The notes: generated by a model not told the origin, from the sequence alone. A DNA stretch of 64,000 nt from Methylopila sp. M107 (GCF_000384475.1 NZ_ARWB01000001.1:2584176-2648175), one strand, 5' to 3'. Counted from the first letter of the stretch, positions 27,981-39,411 are shown. Program-made: numbers and translations.

Positions 27981-29396
27981 GTGGACGCTCAGACGCCGGC
28001 CGGACCAAGCGCTGCCGACCTTCAGCGCGCGTTCCAGCGGGCGCTCGACCTTGCGCTCGCCCACGCCGCGCGGGGCTCGGACGCGCCGGCGTTCCGGCGC
28101 GCGCATCCGGACGCGCTCGGCCGGCTGGGCGACGTTCCCGACCGCGGCCGTCCGCTCGACGAGGCGCTCGCCGCCCTGATCGAGGATGGTCTTTCGCCGG
28201 GCATGGACACCGGACACCGGCGGTTCTTCGCGTTCATCCCGAGCCCGGCTTCTCCGGTTTCGTGGCTGGGCGAGTTCGCGGCGGCGGTCCACAATCGTCA
28301 CGCCGGATCGGAGCTGCAGTCCCAAGGCGTCGCCGCGATCGAGCGCGCGGTCGTCCGCTTCCTTTGCGACGCCGCAGGCTATCCCCAAACCTCCGGAGGC
28401 CTGTTCGTCTCGGGCGGCTCGACCGCCAATCTCGCGGGCCTGTGCGTCGCGCGCGACCAGAGGCTCGGCGAGGCTAAGCGGTCGCGGGGCGTCGTCTACC
28501 TCACGCGCGAGACGCATTCATCGGTCGCGAAGGCGTTGCGTATCCTTGGCTTTTTCGACTCCCAGATCCGCGTCGTCGCCATCGACGGCGCGCGCCGGAT
28601 GGACGTCGCCGCTCTCGCGGCCGCCGTAACGGCCGACCGCGACGCCGGCCGACGACCTTTCGCGGTCGTGGCGAGCGCCGGGACAACCAACACCGGGGCG
28701 GTCGATCCGCTGTCCGAAATCGCGGATCTTTGCGGGCGCGAGAATCTGTGGCTTCACGTCGACGGCGCCTACGGGGCCTCGGCGCTGCTGTCGCCCGCCC
28801 ACCGGCCGCTGCTCGCAGGGATCGAGCGCGCCGACAGCCTGAGCTGGGACGCCCACAAATGGCTGTTCCAGACCTATGGCTGCGGCATGCTGCTGGTGCG
28901 CGACAGGTCGTTGCTCGCGCCGAGCTTCGCGCTGACCTCCGACTACCTGCGCGACGGCGCGGCGGAGGGCGTCGAGCCGAACTTCTGGGACCTCGGCCCC
29001 GAACTTACCCGGCCCGCCCGCGCCGCGCGGCTCTGGCTGACGCTCCAGACCATGGGCCGCGACGGCATGGCGGCCGCGATCGCGCACGGTTTCTCGCTCG
29101 CTCAGGCCGCCGAGAAGGCCGTCCGGGCCACGCCGGGCTGGATCGTCGTCTCGCCGGCGCAACTCGCGATCACGGCGTTCCGCTACGCGCCCGCGGCGCT
29201 GTCCGACGAGGACGCGGACGCGGCGAACGCGCAGGCGGCGAGACGGCTGATGGAGGAGGGCTTCGCGGTTGTCGGCACCACCCGGCTCGACGGGCGGCTG
29301 TCCTTGCGGATCTGCGCGATCCACCCCCAGGCGACGGCGGCCGACATGACCGCCACGGTGAAGCGGCTCGACGAACTGGTTCGCGGGATCGGTTAG
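27981..29396 (+). CDS. PLP-dependent decarboxylase, aromatic-L-amino-acid/glutamate decarboxylase family
   Basis: A 471-residue group II decarboxylase. The PLP lysine is in SLSWDAHKWLFQTYGCG, with HVDGAYGAS providing the Asp that pairs with the pyridine nitrogen and VASAGTTNTGAVDPL the preceding block. A GTG at 27981, just after the stop of the upstream gene, is my preferred start; an ATG at 27924 would overlap that gene by 44 bases. The fold decarboxylates tryptophan, tyrosine, DOPA, diaminobutyrate or related acids; the substrate is not evident. Its end overlaps the convergent AsmA gene by 4 bases. Confidence 0.88.
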   Translation: MDAQTPAGPSAADLQRAFQRALDLALAHAARGSDAPAFRRAHPDALGRLGDVPDRGRPLDEALAALIEDGLSPGMDTGHRRFFAFIPSPASPVSWLGEFAAAVHNRHAGSELQSQGVAAIERAVVRFLCDAAGYPQTSGGLFVSGGSTANLAGLCVARDQRLGEAKRSRGVVYLTRETHSSVAKALRILGFFDSQIRVVAIDGARRMDVAALAAAVTADRDAGRRPFAVVASAGTTNTGAVDPLSEIADLCGRENLWLHVDGAYGASALLSPAHRPLLAGIERADSLSWDAHKWLFQTYGCGMLLVRDRSLLAPSFALTSDYLRDGAAEGVEPNFWDLGPELTRPARAARLWLTLQTMGRDGMAAAIAHGFSLAQAAEKAVRATPGWIVVSPAQLAITAFRYAPAALSDEDADAANAQAARRLMEEGFAVVGTTRLDGRLSLRICAIHPQATAADMTATVKRLDELVRGIG

Positions 29397-31147
29397 TTCG
29401 TCGGCGCGGCCGCGGGCGCCGCGCCGCTGCGCGCCTCGCCGCGCGGCGTGCGGTCGACGAGGTCCGGCCTGAGCTTGGGGGAGGCGAGCGGGCCTTCGAG
29501 CGTCACCGGCAGCGACCACCCGCCGCCTGCCGGCTTCACAGAACCCTTCAGATGGACGCGCCGGTCGACGAGCGACGCCGCGCCCGCGAGCGCAAAACTC
29601 GCGTCGGGGCCGAGGATCGAGACGTCGTCGGTGCGGGCCACGCCGCGCTCGATCCTGAACTGCGCGTCGGCGCTGGAAACGTCCATACGCCGGCCGAGGC
29701 CGACAAGCGCAAGCGTCCGGCTGCGGCCGATGCGCTCCAGCGCGCCGTCCGTCACGCGCCCAGAGGCCTTTCCGGACAGACCGGCGACCAGGTCCGCGAC
29801 CGAGGAGCCGGTTCCGACGACCGCGAGTTCGCCCGTCAGCGATCCCGACATCTGCGGGGATTTATCGAGCGCGGACAGAGCCTCGTCGAGCGCGACGCCG
29901 GTCACGGCGCCCTCTAGCGTCATCTTCGCGCCGCGGCCTTCCGGTTCGAGCGACAGGCGGCCGCCGAGCGAGCCGCCATAGGCTTCGGCTTCGCCGATCG
30001 ACAGGTCCAGCCCGTCTCCGCCGACCGCGACGGTCGCCGCAGTCTGCCCGAGCGTGAGGCGGCCAAGCTTGACCTCCTCGGCCGAAAGCCGGAGATCGAG
30101 GGTCCAGCCCTTGAGGCCGCCGAGCTCGATCTCGGCCGCGCTCCAGCCGTCCGTCTTGAGCACCTGCGGCGCAAGCATCGCCACGTAAGGAAGGGCGTCG
30201 AGCTTGCCTGCATCGACCGTGGCCTCGATGCTCGGGCGGCCGTCGCTCGTCGCGGTTAGGCGTCCGGCGCCCATGAAACTGTCGCCCGAGAGGTCGAGTT
30301 CGGCGTTCGACACCGCGAGGCCCTGCGCATCGAGCACGCCACGGCCTGCGAGCGAGAGGCTGACGCGCGCGGCGCGATCGCCGCCGCGCCCGACGCCGAG
30401 CCAGGCGAGCGTCTCGCCGAGCGAGATCGCGCGGGCGCTGATCTCGCCGCTGAACTTCGGGCCGTTCTCGTCGATCGCCTCGCCGTCGAACAGCAGCCGC
30501 GCGCCGCCGCCCTCGATGCGGGCGCGGAACGGCGCGCGCTGTCCGTTCGACAGGGCGGTGAGATCGGCGAGCTGGAACGTCGCCTCGACGGGCGCGCCCG
30601 CGAAGCGTCCATAACCGGATATTGCGAGCGGCCCGCCGTCGCGCGGCCAGACGAGGCCGGCCTCGAGCCTGTCGATCACCCGGCCCGCCACCGTGAGGCG
30701 CCCGTCCGTCAGCCTGAGCGCCGGACGGGCGGCGTCGGGCGCGCGGCCGCGAAGTCCGGCGAGCGCGTCTCCGACCGGCGCACGGTCGAGCGCGATCTCC
30801 GGCCGGTCGAGCGAGATTTCGGACAGTTCGAGCCGCCCTTGAAAGAGCGCCCAGAGCCGCAGCGAGCCTGCGAGTTCGCGCGCCATGACGAAAGGCGGTT
30901 CGCCCGGACGGGCGAGGCTGACGCCGGGAACGCGCACCCGCGGCGTCGGGAAGAGAGAGATTTCGGCGGCCCCGCGGGTCTCGACCTTGAGGCCGGTCGC
31001 GTCGCCCAGCGCTGCGACGACGCGCTCGCCCGCCCCGTCAAACGGGGCGCGATGGACAGCCGCGCCGACGCAAAGCACAACGCCGCACACGACAGCCGCG
31101 GCGACGATCCAGGAAAGCCTGCGGCGCGCTGACTGTATCACGGACAT
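29393..31147 (-). CDS. AsmA-family protein
   Basis: A 584-residue protein with one N-terminal membrane helix (LSWIVAAAVVCGVVLCVGAA) and a long periplasmic beta-rich body. The N-terminal block LKVETRGAAEISLFPTPRVR with VPGVSLARPG matches the AsmA domain, and the C-terminal part holds the AsmA_2-like segment (LTGELAVVGTGSSVADLVAG). AsmA-like proteins are thought to move phospholipids between membranes. The C-terminal tail is Ala/Pro-rich. Confidence 0.85.
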   Translation of the reverse strand: MSVIQSARRRLSWIVAAAVVCGVVLCVGAAVHRAPFDGAGERVVAALGDATGLKVETRGAAEISLFPTPRVRVPGVSLARPGEPPFVMARELAGSLRLWALFQGRLELSEISLDRPEIALDRAPVGDALAGLRGRAPDAARPALRLTDGRLTVAGRVIDRLEAGLVWPRDGGPLAISGYGRFAGAPVEATFQLADLTALSNGQRAPFRARIEGGGARLLFDGEAIDENGPKFSGEISARAISLGETLAWLGVGRGGDRAARVSLSLAGRGVLDAQGLAVSNAELDLSGDSFMGAGRLTATSDGRPSIEATVDAGKLDALPYVAMLAPQVLKTDGWSAAEIELGGLKGWTLDLRLSAEEVKLGRLTLGQTAATVAVGGDGLDLSIGEAEAYGGSLGGRLSLEPEGRGAKMTLEGAVTGVALDEALSALDKSPQMSGSLTGELAVVGTGSSVADLVAGLSGKASGRVTDGALERIGRSRTLALVGLGRRMDVSSADAQFRIERGVARTDDVSILGPDASFALAGAASLVDRRVHLKGSVKPAGGGWSLPVTLEGPLASPKLRPDLVDRTPRGEARSGAAPAAAPTN

Positions 31148-31268
31148 GACATCTTATACCGCAGCGCAATGAAACGACCAAGCGGGCCGTTTCGAAGGGC
31201 AACAGGGCGACCTATAACCAGATTCACCCTCCCGTGTTCCGCCAATCCAAGTCTGGAGCATCCCGCCG

Positions 31269-33233
<1,965 letters not shown>

Positions 33234-33245
33234 AGAATACTAAAA

Positions 33246-33274
33246 GCAGGAGGGAGGCTTAGCCGCCCTCCTGC
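33246..33274 (-). terminator. terminator between acetoacetate-CoA ligase and a convergent small gene
   Basis: A 9-bp stem gcaggaggg / ccctcctgc has an 11-base loop. On the minus strand it is followed by TTTTAGTATT, so it ends the small gene well; it can also serve the plus-strand ligase gene. Confidence 0.65.
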
Positions 33275-33292
33275 GCATTATGGTGCATCTAG

Positions 33293-33475
33293 TCAGGCGT
33301 ACTGGATGAGAACCCAGACGACCGCCTGCCCACGGTACGGAGGCATCCGGTTTCCGATCGCGATCGGCGCGGTGGCCGAGCGATCGAACTCAACAGCCCA
33401 AACCCCACTTTCGGGGCAAAGCTGTCCGGTATGCGCCTTCGTGCCAAGGGGAGCGAGCCGAGCTGCATAGCTCAT
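33293..33475 (-). CDS. small conserved-looking protein of unknown function
   Basis: A 60-residue protein. A GGAGG ribosome binding site (33481-33485) sits 5 bases before the ATG, which makes expression likely. The sequence has one Cys in HTGQLCPESGVWAVEF and a GNRMPPYRGQAVVWVL end. The pattern G-x-x-CP-x-SG-x-W ... G-x-x-MPP ... W-x-L recalls small proteins of the YjzC type. Upstream in-frame codons (to 33523) lack a ribosome binding site. Confidence 0.6.
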   Translation of the reverse strand: MSYAARLAPLGTKAHTGQLCPESGVWAVEFDRSATAPIAIGNRMPPYRGQAVVWVLIQYA

Positions 33476-33871
33476 GCTGTCCTCCATAGCTGGAAGAGCA
33501 GCCGGGACTCTTGACGCATCCACTGCGACGACTCATTGTCGTCACTGTCAGAGATGACACGCACCCAACGTCCCGACTGCGGACTTGTTGGGTTCACGGG
33601 CCGCTTGGTTGCGCTGGGCGGCCCGTGACTTTCCAAGATTGGACGGAGTCTCCGGCTCCGGTCAAGCAGTCGTGGTGCTGCTTTGCAATAGGCACAGGAT
33701 CTAGTATCAACCAAAGTCCGTCGCTGCCGCTTGGGCCGCGGATCAAGTAGTTGATTTAATTAAAGTTTTTGAATTTGTGCCCCTCTTGTTCCGCCGGCGG
33801 GGATCCTGTGGATTGTGGGTGGGGTGAAATTGACTATCCCGGACGGCGTCTCGCGAATCGTCGATATCTAG
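33476..33871. other. intergenic region with an AT-rich patch
   Basis: About 400 bases between a small gene and the solute-binding protein gene, both on the minus strand. 33741-33780 is unusually A/T-rich (ttgatttaattaaag and following). Frames here start without ribosome binding sites and show no family. It could hold the promoter of the small gene, or a remnant of transferred DNA. Confidence 0.35.
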
Positions 33872-34861
33872 CTACTCCAGCTTCGCGCCCGAAATCCGCA
33901 CCAGCTCCTTCCAGTACGGGTTCTCGTCCGCGATCCGCTTCTTCAGCTCGGCCGGAGAGCCGTCCGTCACCGGCGAAAACCCCGTCGGCTCCAGTTTGGC
34001 CCGCAGGCCGGCGTCCGTCATCGCGGCTGTCACGGCGTCGAACACGGCCTTCGCCTTGTCGTCCGCCAAGCCCTTTGGGCCGGCGAGCGCGTACCAGGTC
34101 TGGATGTCGACATCGCCGAGGCCGAGATCCGAAAACTCCTTCATCGAGGGAACGTCCGGCAGCGCCGCGATCCGCTCCTTCGAGCCGACGGCGAGCGCGA
34201 CGAACTTGCCCTCGCGCACCTGCGGGGCGATCGCGGGCGTCACGTCGAACATGATCTCGATCTGGCCGCCGAGCAGGTCGAGGATCGCGGGCCCGCCGCC
34301 CTTGTAGGGCACATGGACGATCGAGGCGCCGGTCTTCTGCTTCACGAGCTCGATCCCAAGATGCGAGATCGTGCCGACGCCCGAAGACCCCATCCGCACC
34401 TGGTCGGGATTGGCCTTGGACCAGGCGATCAGATCACGAAACGACTTCCAGCCCTTTTCGCGCGCCGTCTCAGCGTTGGCGACGCACACGATCGTGCCGG
34501 TCGCGACGCGGGTGATGGGGGTGAGGTCAGCGTCGGGGTCGTAGGGGAGGGACGGGTAGAGATAGCGGTTCGCGATCAGCTGCGTGACGTTGAGCAGGCC
34601 GAGCGTCGACCCGTCCGGTTCGGCGCGGGCAAGCGCGCCGGTCCCGATCGAGCCGCCGGCGCCGCCGCGGTTTTCCACCACGATGGTCCCGAGCTTCGGT
34701 TCGAGCTTCTCGGCCAGCAGCCGGCCGAGCTGGTCGACCGCGCCGCCGGGCGGGTAGGGCACGATCAGCGTGACGGTCGCGGCGCGGGCGGGCGACGCGG
34801 CGAGCGCCGCCATGGCGGACGCGCCGGCGAGAAGCGCGCGGCGGGAAAGCGCAAAGCTCAT
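33872..34861 (-). CDS. tripartite tricarboxylate transporter substrate-binding protein (Bug/TctC family)
   Basis: A 329-residue periplasmic binding protein. A twin-arginine-like or Sec signal (FALSRRALLAGASAMAALAA) ends at ARA; the mature part starts VTLIVPYPPGGAVDQLGRLL, the Bug-family opening, with ENRGGAGGSIGTGAL and FLKDMP-type PSMKEFSDLGLGD later. The family delivers carboxylates to TctAB permeases, none of which is adjacent. The ATG overlaps the upstream nicotinate phosphoribosyltransferase stop (ATGA), so the two are co-translated; nicotinate or a related carboxylate is a reasonable guess for the ligand. Confidence 0.9.
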   Translation of the reverse strand: MSFALSRRALLAGASAMAALAASPARAATVTLIVPYPPGGAVDQLGRLLAEKLEPKLGTIVVENRGGAGGSIGTGALARAEPDGSTLGLLNVTQLIANRYLYPSLPYDPDADLTPITRVATGTIVCVANAETAREKGWKSFRDLIAWSKANPDQVRMGSSGVGTISHLGIELVKQKTGASIVHVPYKGGGPAILDLLGGQIEIMFDVTPAIAPQVREGKFVALAVGSKERIAALPDVPSMKEFSDLGLGDVDIQTWYALAGPKGLADDKAKAVFDAVTAAMTDAGLRAKLEPTGFSPVTDGSPAELKKRIADENPYWKELVRISGAKLE

Positions 34862-36141
34862 GGCGTCGGCGCCTTCGACGGCAGCTTCAGGTACTCGCGC
34901 CCGACCTTCACGAGATCGAAGCTCTTCCAGCCGCCGGCGCCGTCGGGCAGCTCGTAGCGCACGATGTCGGCGGTGGCGTAGGTGCGCGACAGGCGCGCCG
35001 GCAGGTAGGAGCCGGTGCCGACCACGTCGACCGGCGCCGAAAGATTGCCGAACACGCGGCATTTCAGCGTGTCGAAGCCGGACGAGGCGACGATCTTGGG
35101 CGTCTTGAATCCGGCGTCGTCGAGCGCCTTTCTGAAAAAGATCACGGCCGCGGCCGTGACGCCCGTGCCGAACAGGAACTTGTCACGCACCTCGTCCGAG
35201 GTCATGCCGCCGAGTTCTTCGAGATCGAAGCCGGCGAGCGCGAGCTTCGCGACCTCGCTCGGCGTGTGGCGGTGGGTCCATTTCAGCAGCGTTCGGACGC
35301 TCTCGTCCCAGTCGAGCCCTTCGAGATGCCGGCCGCCATGGGTGTCGAGCCGGAAGGCGAGCTCTTTCCCGGCCCGGCCCGGCCCGGCCTCGCCATAGAA
35401 CCAGCGGCACACAGTGAGCGCGTCCGAGACCTCGCGGCCGTCATAGTCGTTGAGCACCGTGTAGCGGCGCTCGTTCGGGAACTGCGCGGCGTAGAGCTTC
35501 ACGGCCTCCAGCGTCGCGCTCTCGGCGTCGGGGCTGCGGTCCTCCATCAGCATCTTCGCCTTGGCGTAGCCGATCAGCGAATGCGGCATGGTGCCGAGGC
35601 CGAGCGCCGTCCCGAACAAGGGCGCCGCGATGTCGGTGGATGTGCCGATGAAACCCTTCGCGCCCATCAGCTTCGCGGTGCGGGAGCCGACCGACGCGCC
35701 GTAGGAGCAGGCGAGGTGCATGTCGTCGCCGCTCGTATGCCGCGCGTCCATGGCGAGGAACTCGGCCTCGGGAAGCGCGCGCGCCATGGAAAAGGCGTTG
35801 AAGGCCGAGACGCAGGCGAAACCGATGCGCTGGAGCAGCAGGGTTTCGAGCGTCGACAGCGCGACGAGCGAGCCCGTGACGTAGAGCATCGGTTTCGTCG
35901 AGGCGAGCATCGTGCCCTCGGGGACAGTGCGGGCGATCTCCAGCGGGATCGTCGCGTTCTCCGGATAGGCGGCGCGGAGGAATTCGATCGCAGGGTCGAT
36001 CGCCGTCACGGCGTCGGAGCGGAGGAACACGGCGTAGGTGACGCGCGCGTCGCCTTGGCCTGCGACGATCTCGGCGGTCTTCGCGAAATAGGCGTCGGTG
36101 CGGGCGGCGACGAAGGCCGGATCGGAAAGGTCTTGCGGCAC
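34858..36141 (-). CDS. nicotinate phosphoribosyltransferase
   Basis: A 427-residue type II phosphoribosyltransferase. Family blocks include DARHTSGDDMHLACSYGASV, GTMPHSLIGYAKA and IVASSGFDTLKCRVFGNLSA. It converts nicotinate and PRPP to nicotinate mononucleotide, the entry step of the Preiss-Handler NAD salvage route. It heads a two-gene unit with a Bug-type binding protein. The ATG opens directly into the conserved N terminus (DPAFVAARTDAYFAKTAEIV), which supports the start. Confidence 0.9.
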   Translation of the reverse strand: MPQDLSDPAFVAARTDAYFAKTAEIVAGQGDARVTYAVFLRSDAVTAIDPAIEFLRAAYPENATIPLEIARTVPEGTMLASTKPMLYVTGSLVALSTLETLLLQRIGFACVSAFNAFSMARALPEAEFLAMDARHTSGDDMHLACSYGASVGSRTAKLMGAKGFIGTSTDIAAPLFGTALGLGTMPHSLIGYAKAKMLMEDRSPDAESATLEAVKLYAAQFPNERRYTVLNDYDGREVSDALTVCRWFYGEAGPGRAGKELAFRLDTHGGRHLEGLDWDESVRTLLKWTHRHTPSEVAKLALAGFDLEELGGMTSDEVRDKFLFGTGVTAAAVIFFRKALDDAGFKTPKIVASSGFDTLKCRVFGNLSAPVDVVGTGSYLPARLSRTYATADIVRYELPDGAGGWKSFDLVKVGREYLKLPSKAPTP

Positions 36142-36253
36142 GGGTCGGCGGCTCCGTCGATGTGGTCGTCGCCGGACCGAAGGTAGGGCGGGCGTCGCCC
36201 GATGTCGCGGCTTTGAACAGGCGAGAGGCGGCGCAGCGCCGGTGGTCGACGGC

Positions 36254-37054
36254 TTACGACGCGAAGGCGATCGGCGCGCCGCTGAGCGGGTGGTCCATCA
36301 CCTCCATGTCGACGCCGTAGATCGCCTTGAGCTGATCCTTCGCGACGATGCGCTCCGGCGATCCGCGGGCGATCAGCCGGCCGCTGTGAAGCGCCGCGAG
36401 GTCGTCGCAGAAGCGGGCCGCCATGTTGACGTCGTGCAGCACGACGATCACCCCGAGCCCGCGCCGCTGCGACAGGCTCCGCACCAGCGCCAGCACCTCG
36501 ATCTGATGAGCGACGTCGAGCGCGGAGGTCGGCTCGTCCAGCAGCAGCCAGCGCGCCTGCTGGGCGACCAGCATGGCGATCCAGACGCGCTGCCGCTCGC
36601 CGCCCGAGAGTTCGTCCACCATGCGGTCGGCAAACCCCTCGACGTCGGCGAGCGCCATCGCCTCCTCGACGGCCCGGGCGTCCTCCGGCCCGAAGCGGCC
36701 GAGCGCGCCATGCCAGGGATAGCGGCCGAGCGCCACGAGCTCCTTCGCCTTGAGCCCGGCGGCGAGCGGCGGATGCTGCGGCAGATACGCCACCTCCCGC
36801 GCGAAGGCGCGGGCGCGCCACTCGTCGATGCGGCGTCCGCCGTAGCGCACCTCGCCGGACGTCGCCGCCTGCTGCCGCGCAAGCAGCTTCAGCAGCGTCG
36901 ACTTGCCAGAGCCGTTGTGCCCGACCAGCCCGGTCACGGCGCGGCTCGCGAACCGCGTGGTGAGAGGCTGGAGCAGCGCGCGGCCGGCTATCGCGAAGGA
37001 GGCGTCGACGAGCTCGAAGTCGGCGTCGGGCGGCGGGACGTCTGCGATGGGCAT
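36254..37054 (-). CDS. ABC transporter ATPase, iron-siderophore/heme (FecE/HmuV) type
   Basis: A 266-residue ATPase. Walker A GHNGSGKST, signature LSGGERQRVWIA, Walker B LLLDEPTSALD and the H-loop VVLHDVN are complete, and RYPWHGALGRFG is the siderophore-class Q-loop area (R-Y-P-x-x). The start MPIADVPPPD is chosen because the ABC domain starts soon after. No FecCD permease or binding protein is adjacent, so this is an orphan subunit. The 250-base upstream gap is relatively A/T-rich around 37112-37130. Confidence 0.88.
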   Translation of the reverse strand: MPIADVPPPDADFELVDASFAIAGRALLQPLTTRFASRAVTGLVGHNGSGKSTLLKLLARQQAATSGEVRYGGRRIDEWRARAFAREVAYLPQHPPLAAGLKAKELVALGRYPWHGALGRFGPEDARAVEEAMALADVEGFADRMVDELSGGERQRVWIAMLVAQQARWLLLDEPTSALDVAHQIEVLALVRSLSQRRGLGVIVVLHDVNMAARFCDDLAALHSGRLIARGSPERIVAKDQLKAIYGVDMEVMDHPLSGAPIAFAS

Positions 37055-37302
37055 CGATCGAGCGATTTCCGTTTGATGGCCGGACGGCGGTCGGGCAGAT
37101 GCCGCGGCGTTGTTAGAATTAATCCAAGGTGCTGATATCAGACGAATTTTACCTCGTTTTCGGCGATTGTGCACGCGCCGATGGCGGGTCTCGCGCGATG
37201 GCCGCGCCATGCGGCGGTCGCGCAGAAGGGCACGGATTGTGAACCAGCCGCGCACTACAGTGCCGGCGCGCGCGTCGCGCCGTTTTCTGGAGCCTTCACG
37301 TC

Positions 37303-38469
37303 GTGGCAGTCGCTGAACTGACCGGCATCGCCATCGTCGGATGCGGATATGTGGCGGACTCCTATCGGGAGTGCCTGCGGCTGCACGACGGCGAACTCGC
37401 GCTGCGCGGCGTCTGGGACCACGACCCGGAGCGTCTCGCGGCCTTCGTGTCCTGCTGGGGCGACAGAGCCTACCGCTCGATCGACGAGGTTCTGGCCGAC
37501 CGCGCCGTCGAGATCGTGGTCAACCTCACGACGCCCGAGGCGCATGCCGAGATCACCGACGCCGCGATCGCGGCCGGCAAGCACGTCTACTCTGAAAAGC
37601 CGCTCGCCATGACGCTTCAGGAGGCCGAGCTGATGCGCGACAAGGCGCGCGCCGCAAAAGTCCGGCTCGCCGCAGCGCCGTGCAACCTGCTCGGCGAAAG
37701 CGCCCAGACGCTGTGGGCTGCGGTCCGCGGCGGCAGGATCGGGCGCCCGATGCTCGCTTATGCGGAGCTCGACGACGGGATGATCCACCGCGCCGACTAT
37801 TACAACTGGATCAGCCGCAGCGGCCGCCCTTGGCCGGCCCGCGGCGAGTTCGAGACCGGCTGCACCTTCGAGCACGCCGGCTACGCCATCACGGTGCTGG
37901 CGGGGATTTTCGGGCCGGTGCGCCGCGTCACCGCGTTCTCCTCGCTGCTCGCGCCGGACAAGCGGACCGATCCGCCGTTGGCGCATCCCGCCCCGGACTT
38001 CTCTGTCGGCTGCCTCGAATTCGACGACGGCGTCGTGGCGCGCGTCACCAATTCGGTCGTCGCGCCCTACGATCACCGGATGCGGATCGTCGGCGAAGAG
38101 GGCACGCTGGAGGTCGCGGAACCCTGGGACTACGCGTCTCCCGTGCGGCTGCGCAAGCCGTCCTCCGGCCGCCTGTCGCGGCTGATCGAGCGTCGCCTCG
38201 GCGGGCTCGCGCCGGCGCCTAGGTTGCCCGCCGTTCGCAAGACGCCGTTCAAAGGCGGTCGCGGCAAGCCGACGATGGATTTCATGCGCGGCGTCGCGGA
38301 ACTCGCAGGCGCGGTCCGACAGGGACGGCCGTGCCGGCTCGACGAGGATTTCGCGGTCCACATCACGGAAGTCACCGAAATGCTGCAGCATCCGGAGCGC
38401 TTCCCGCGGCCGGCGCTGGTCAGCTCGAACTTCGCGCCGATCGCGCCGATGGAGTGGGCGAATGGTTGA
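37303..38469 (+). CDS. Gfo/Idh/MocA-family sugar oxidoreductase
   Basis: A 388-residue NAD(P)-dependent oxidoreductase beginning at a GTG. The Rossmann motif GIAIVGCGYVADSY and the EKPLAMTLQEAE block with the catalytic Lys of the EKP motif are present. It should oxidise or reduce a sugar or cyclitol hydroxyl. It overlaps the next gene by 8 bases and is the first gene of the polysaccharide locus, so a nucleotide-sugar modifying role is likely. Confidence 0.88.
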   Translation: MAVAELTGIAIVGCGYVADSYRECLRLHDGELALRGVWDHDPERLAAFVSCWGDRAYRSIDEVLADRAVEIVVNLTTPEAHAEITDAAIAAGKHVYSEKPLAMTLQEAELMRDKARAAKVRLAAAPCNLLGESAQTLWAAVRGGRIGRPMLAYAELDDGMIHRADYYNWISRSGRPWPARGEFETGCTFEHAGYAITVLAGIFGPVRRVTAFSSLLAPDKRTDPPLAHPAPDFSVGCLEFDDGVVARVTNSVVAPYDHRMRIVGEEGTLEVAEPWDYASPVRLRKPSSGRLSRLIERRLGGLAPAPRLPAVRKTPFKGGRGKPTMDFMRGVAELAGAVRQGRPCRLDEDFAVHITEVTEMLQHPERFPRPALVSSNFAPIAPMEWANG

Positions 38470-39409
38470 GCGACCCCTGACCGCGCTGCTGTCGACCTGT
38501 TCGTTCCGGGGCGATTTCGACGCCTGCAAGGTTCTCTGCGAGAGCGTCGACCGGTTCGTCTCGCCGGAAATCATGCACCAGCTGATCGTGCCGCAGCAGG
38601 ACCTCGAACTGTTCGGGACGCTTCGCTCGCCGCGCCGCAGGGTGCTCCCCGAGGGCGAGTTCCTGCCGCGCGGCTTCTTCAAGATACCGATGCCGTCGAC
38701 CAAGCTGAGGCGCGCGCTCAGGCTGCCGCGGCGCGACGTCTACCTGACCCCGTACAGCCTACCGGTGCGCGGCTGGATCGCCCAGCAGCTGAAGAAGTTC
38801 GCCGCGACCGCCAAGGCCGACGCCGAGATCGTCATCCACATCGACAGCGACAACGCCTTCATCCGCCCGCTGACGATGGACAATGTGGCGCGCGACGGCC
38901 TCGTCCGGATGTACCGGCATCCCGAGAGGGTCGCGCTTCCGAGCCATCTCCGATGGCACCAGACGGCGGCGCGCCTGCTCGGCCTTCCGCCGACGGACTG
39001 GTTCGGGGCCGAATACATCAACCCAATGGTGGTGTGGCGCAGGTCCGCGCTGGTCGCGACCATCGAGCGGATCGAGGCGGTGACGGGCAAGCCCTGGGGC
39101 GTCGCGCTCGCCCGGACGCAGCATTTCGCGGAATACGTCCTCTACGGCGTCCATGCCGATCAGGTTCTGGGACTGGCGGCCGCCGGGCTCTATCCGGACC
39201 CGAAGACCTATTGCCACGGCCGCTGGATCGACGATTTCCGCGACGCCGCGGACGAGGAGGACTTCGTGCGGTCGGTGGAGCCTCACCACGTCACCTGCCT
39301 GCTCCAGTCCACGACCGACGTTCCGGAGGAGCGCAGGAGATCCCTGTTCGCCCGCGTCGAGCGGGAGGCGGCGCGTCAGGACGCGGCCGCTGGCGCGCCG
39401 GCTCCCTGA
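38462..39409 (+). CDS. DUF6492-family protein, putative glycosyltransferase-like
   Basis: A 315-residue cytosolic protein. LTALLSTCSFRGDFDACKVL at the start, VIHIDSDNAFIRPL (a DxD-like acidic motif) and DWFGAEYINPMVVWRR follow the pattern I recall for DUF6492, proteins found in surface-polysaccharide loci. The DSD motif could bind a metal and nucleotide sugar. It overlaps the oxidoreductase gene (ATG inside its last codons), so they are co-translated. Confidence 0.75.
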   Translation: MVERPLTALLSTCSFRGDFDACKVLCESVDRFVSPEIMHQLIVPQQDLELFGTLRSPRRRVLPEGEFLPRGFFKIPMPSTKLRRALRLPRRDVYLTPYSLPVRGWIAQQLKKFAATAKADAEIVIHIDSDNAFIRPLTMDNVARDGLVRMYRHPERVALPSHLRWHQTAARLLGLPPTDWFGAEYINPMVVWRRSALVATIERIEAVTGKPWGVALARTQHFAEYVLYGVHADQVLGLAAAGLYPDPKTYCHGRWIDDFRDAADEEDFVRSVEPHHVTCLLQSTTDVPEERRRSLFARVEREAARQDAAAGAPAP

Positions 39410-39411
39410 AC

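Noticed and set aside
33511..33750. Plus-strand frame of 79 codons after the small gene
   Set aside because: Cys/Trp/Ser-rich random-looking sequence lacking a ribosome binding site.
36000..36821. Long Arg/Ala-rich minus-strand frame across the ABC ATPase and NAPRT boundary
   Set aside because: Composition typical of an out-of-frame shadow in GC-rich DNA; both real genes carry complete motifs in other frames.
37107..37130. Possible Irr/Fur-type iron box (ttagaattaatccaa) upstream of the siderophore-type ATPase
   Set aside because: Only one half resembles the Irr element and symmetry is poor; too weak to call.
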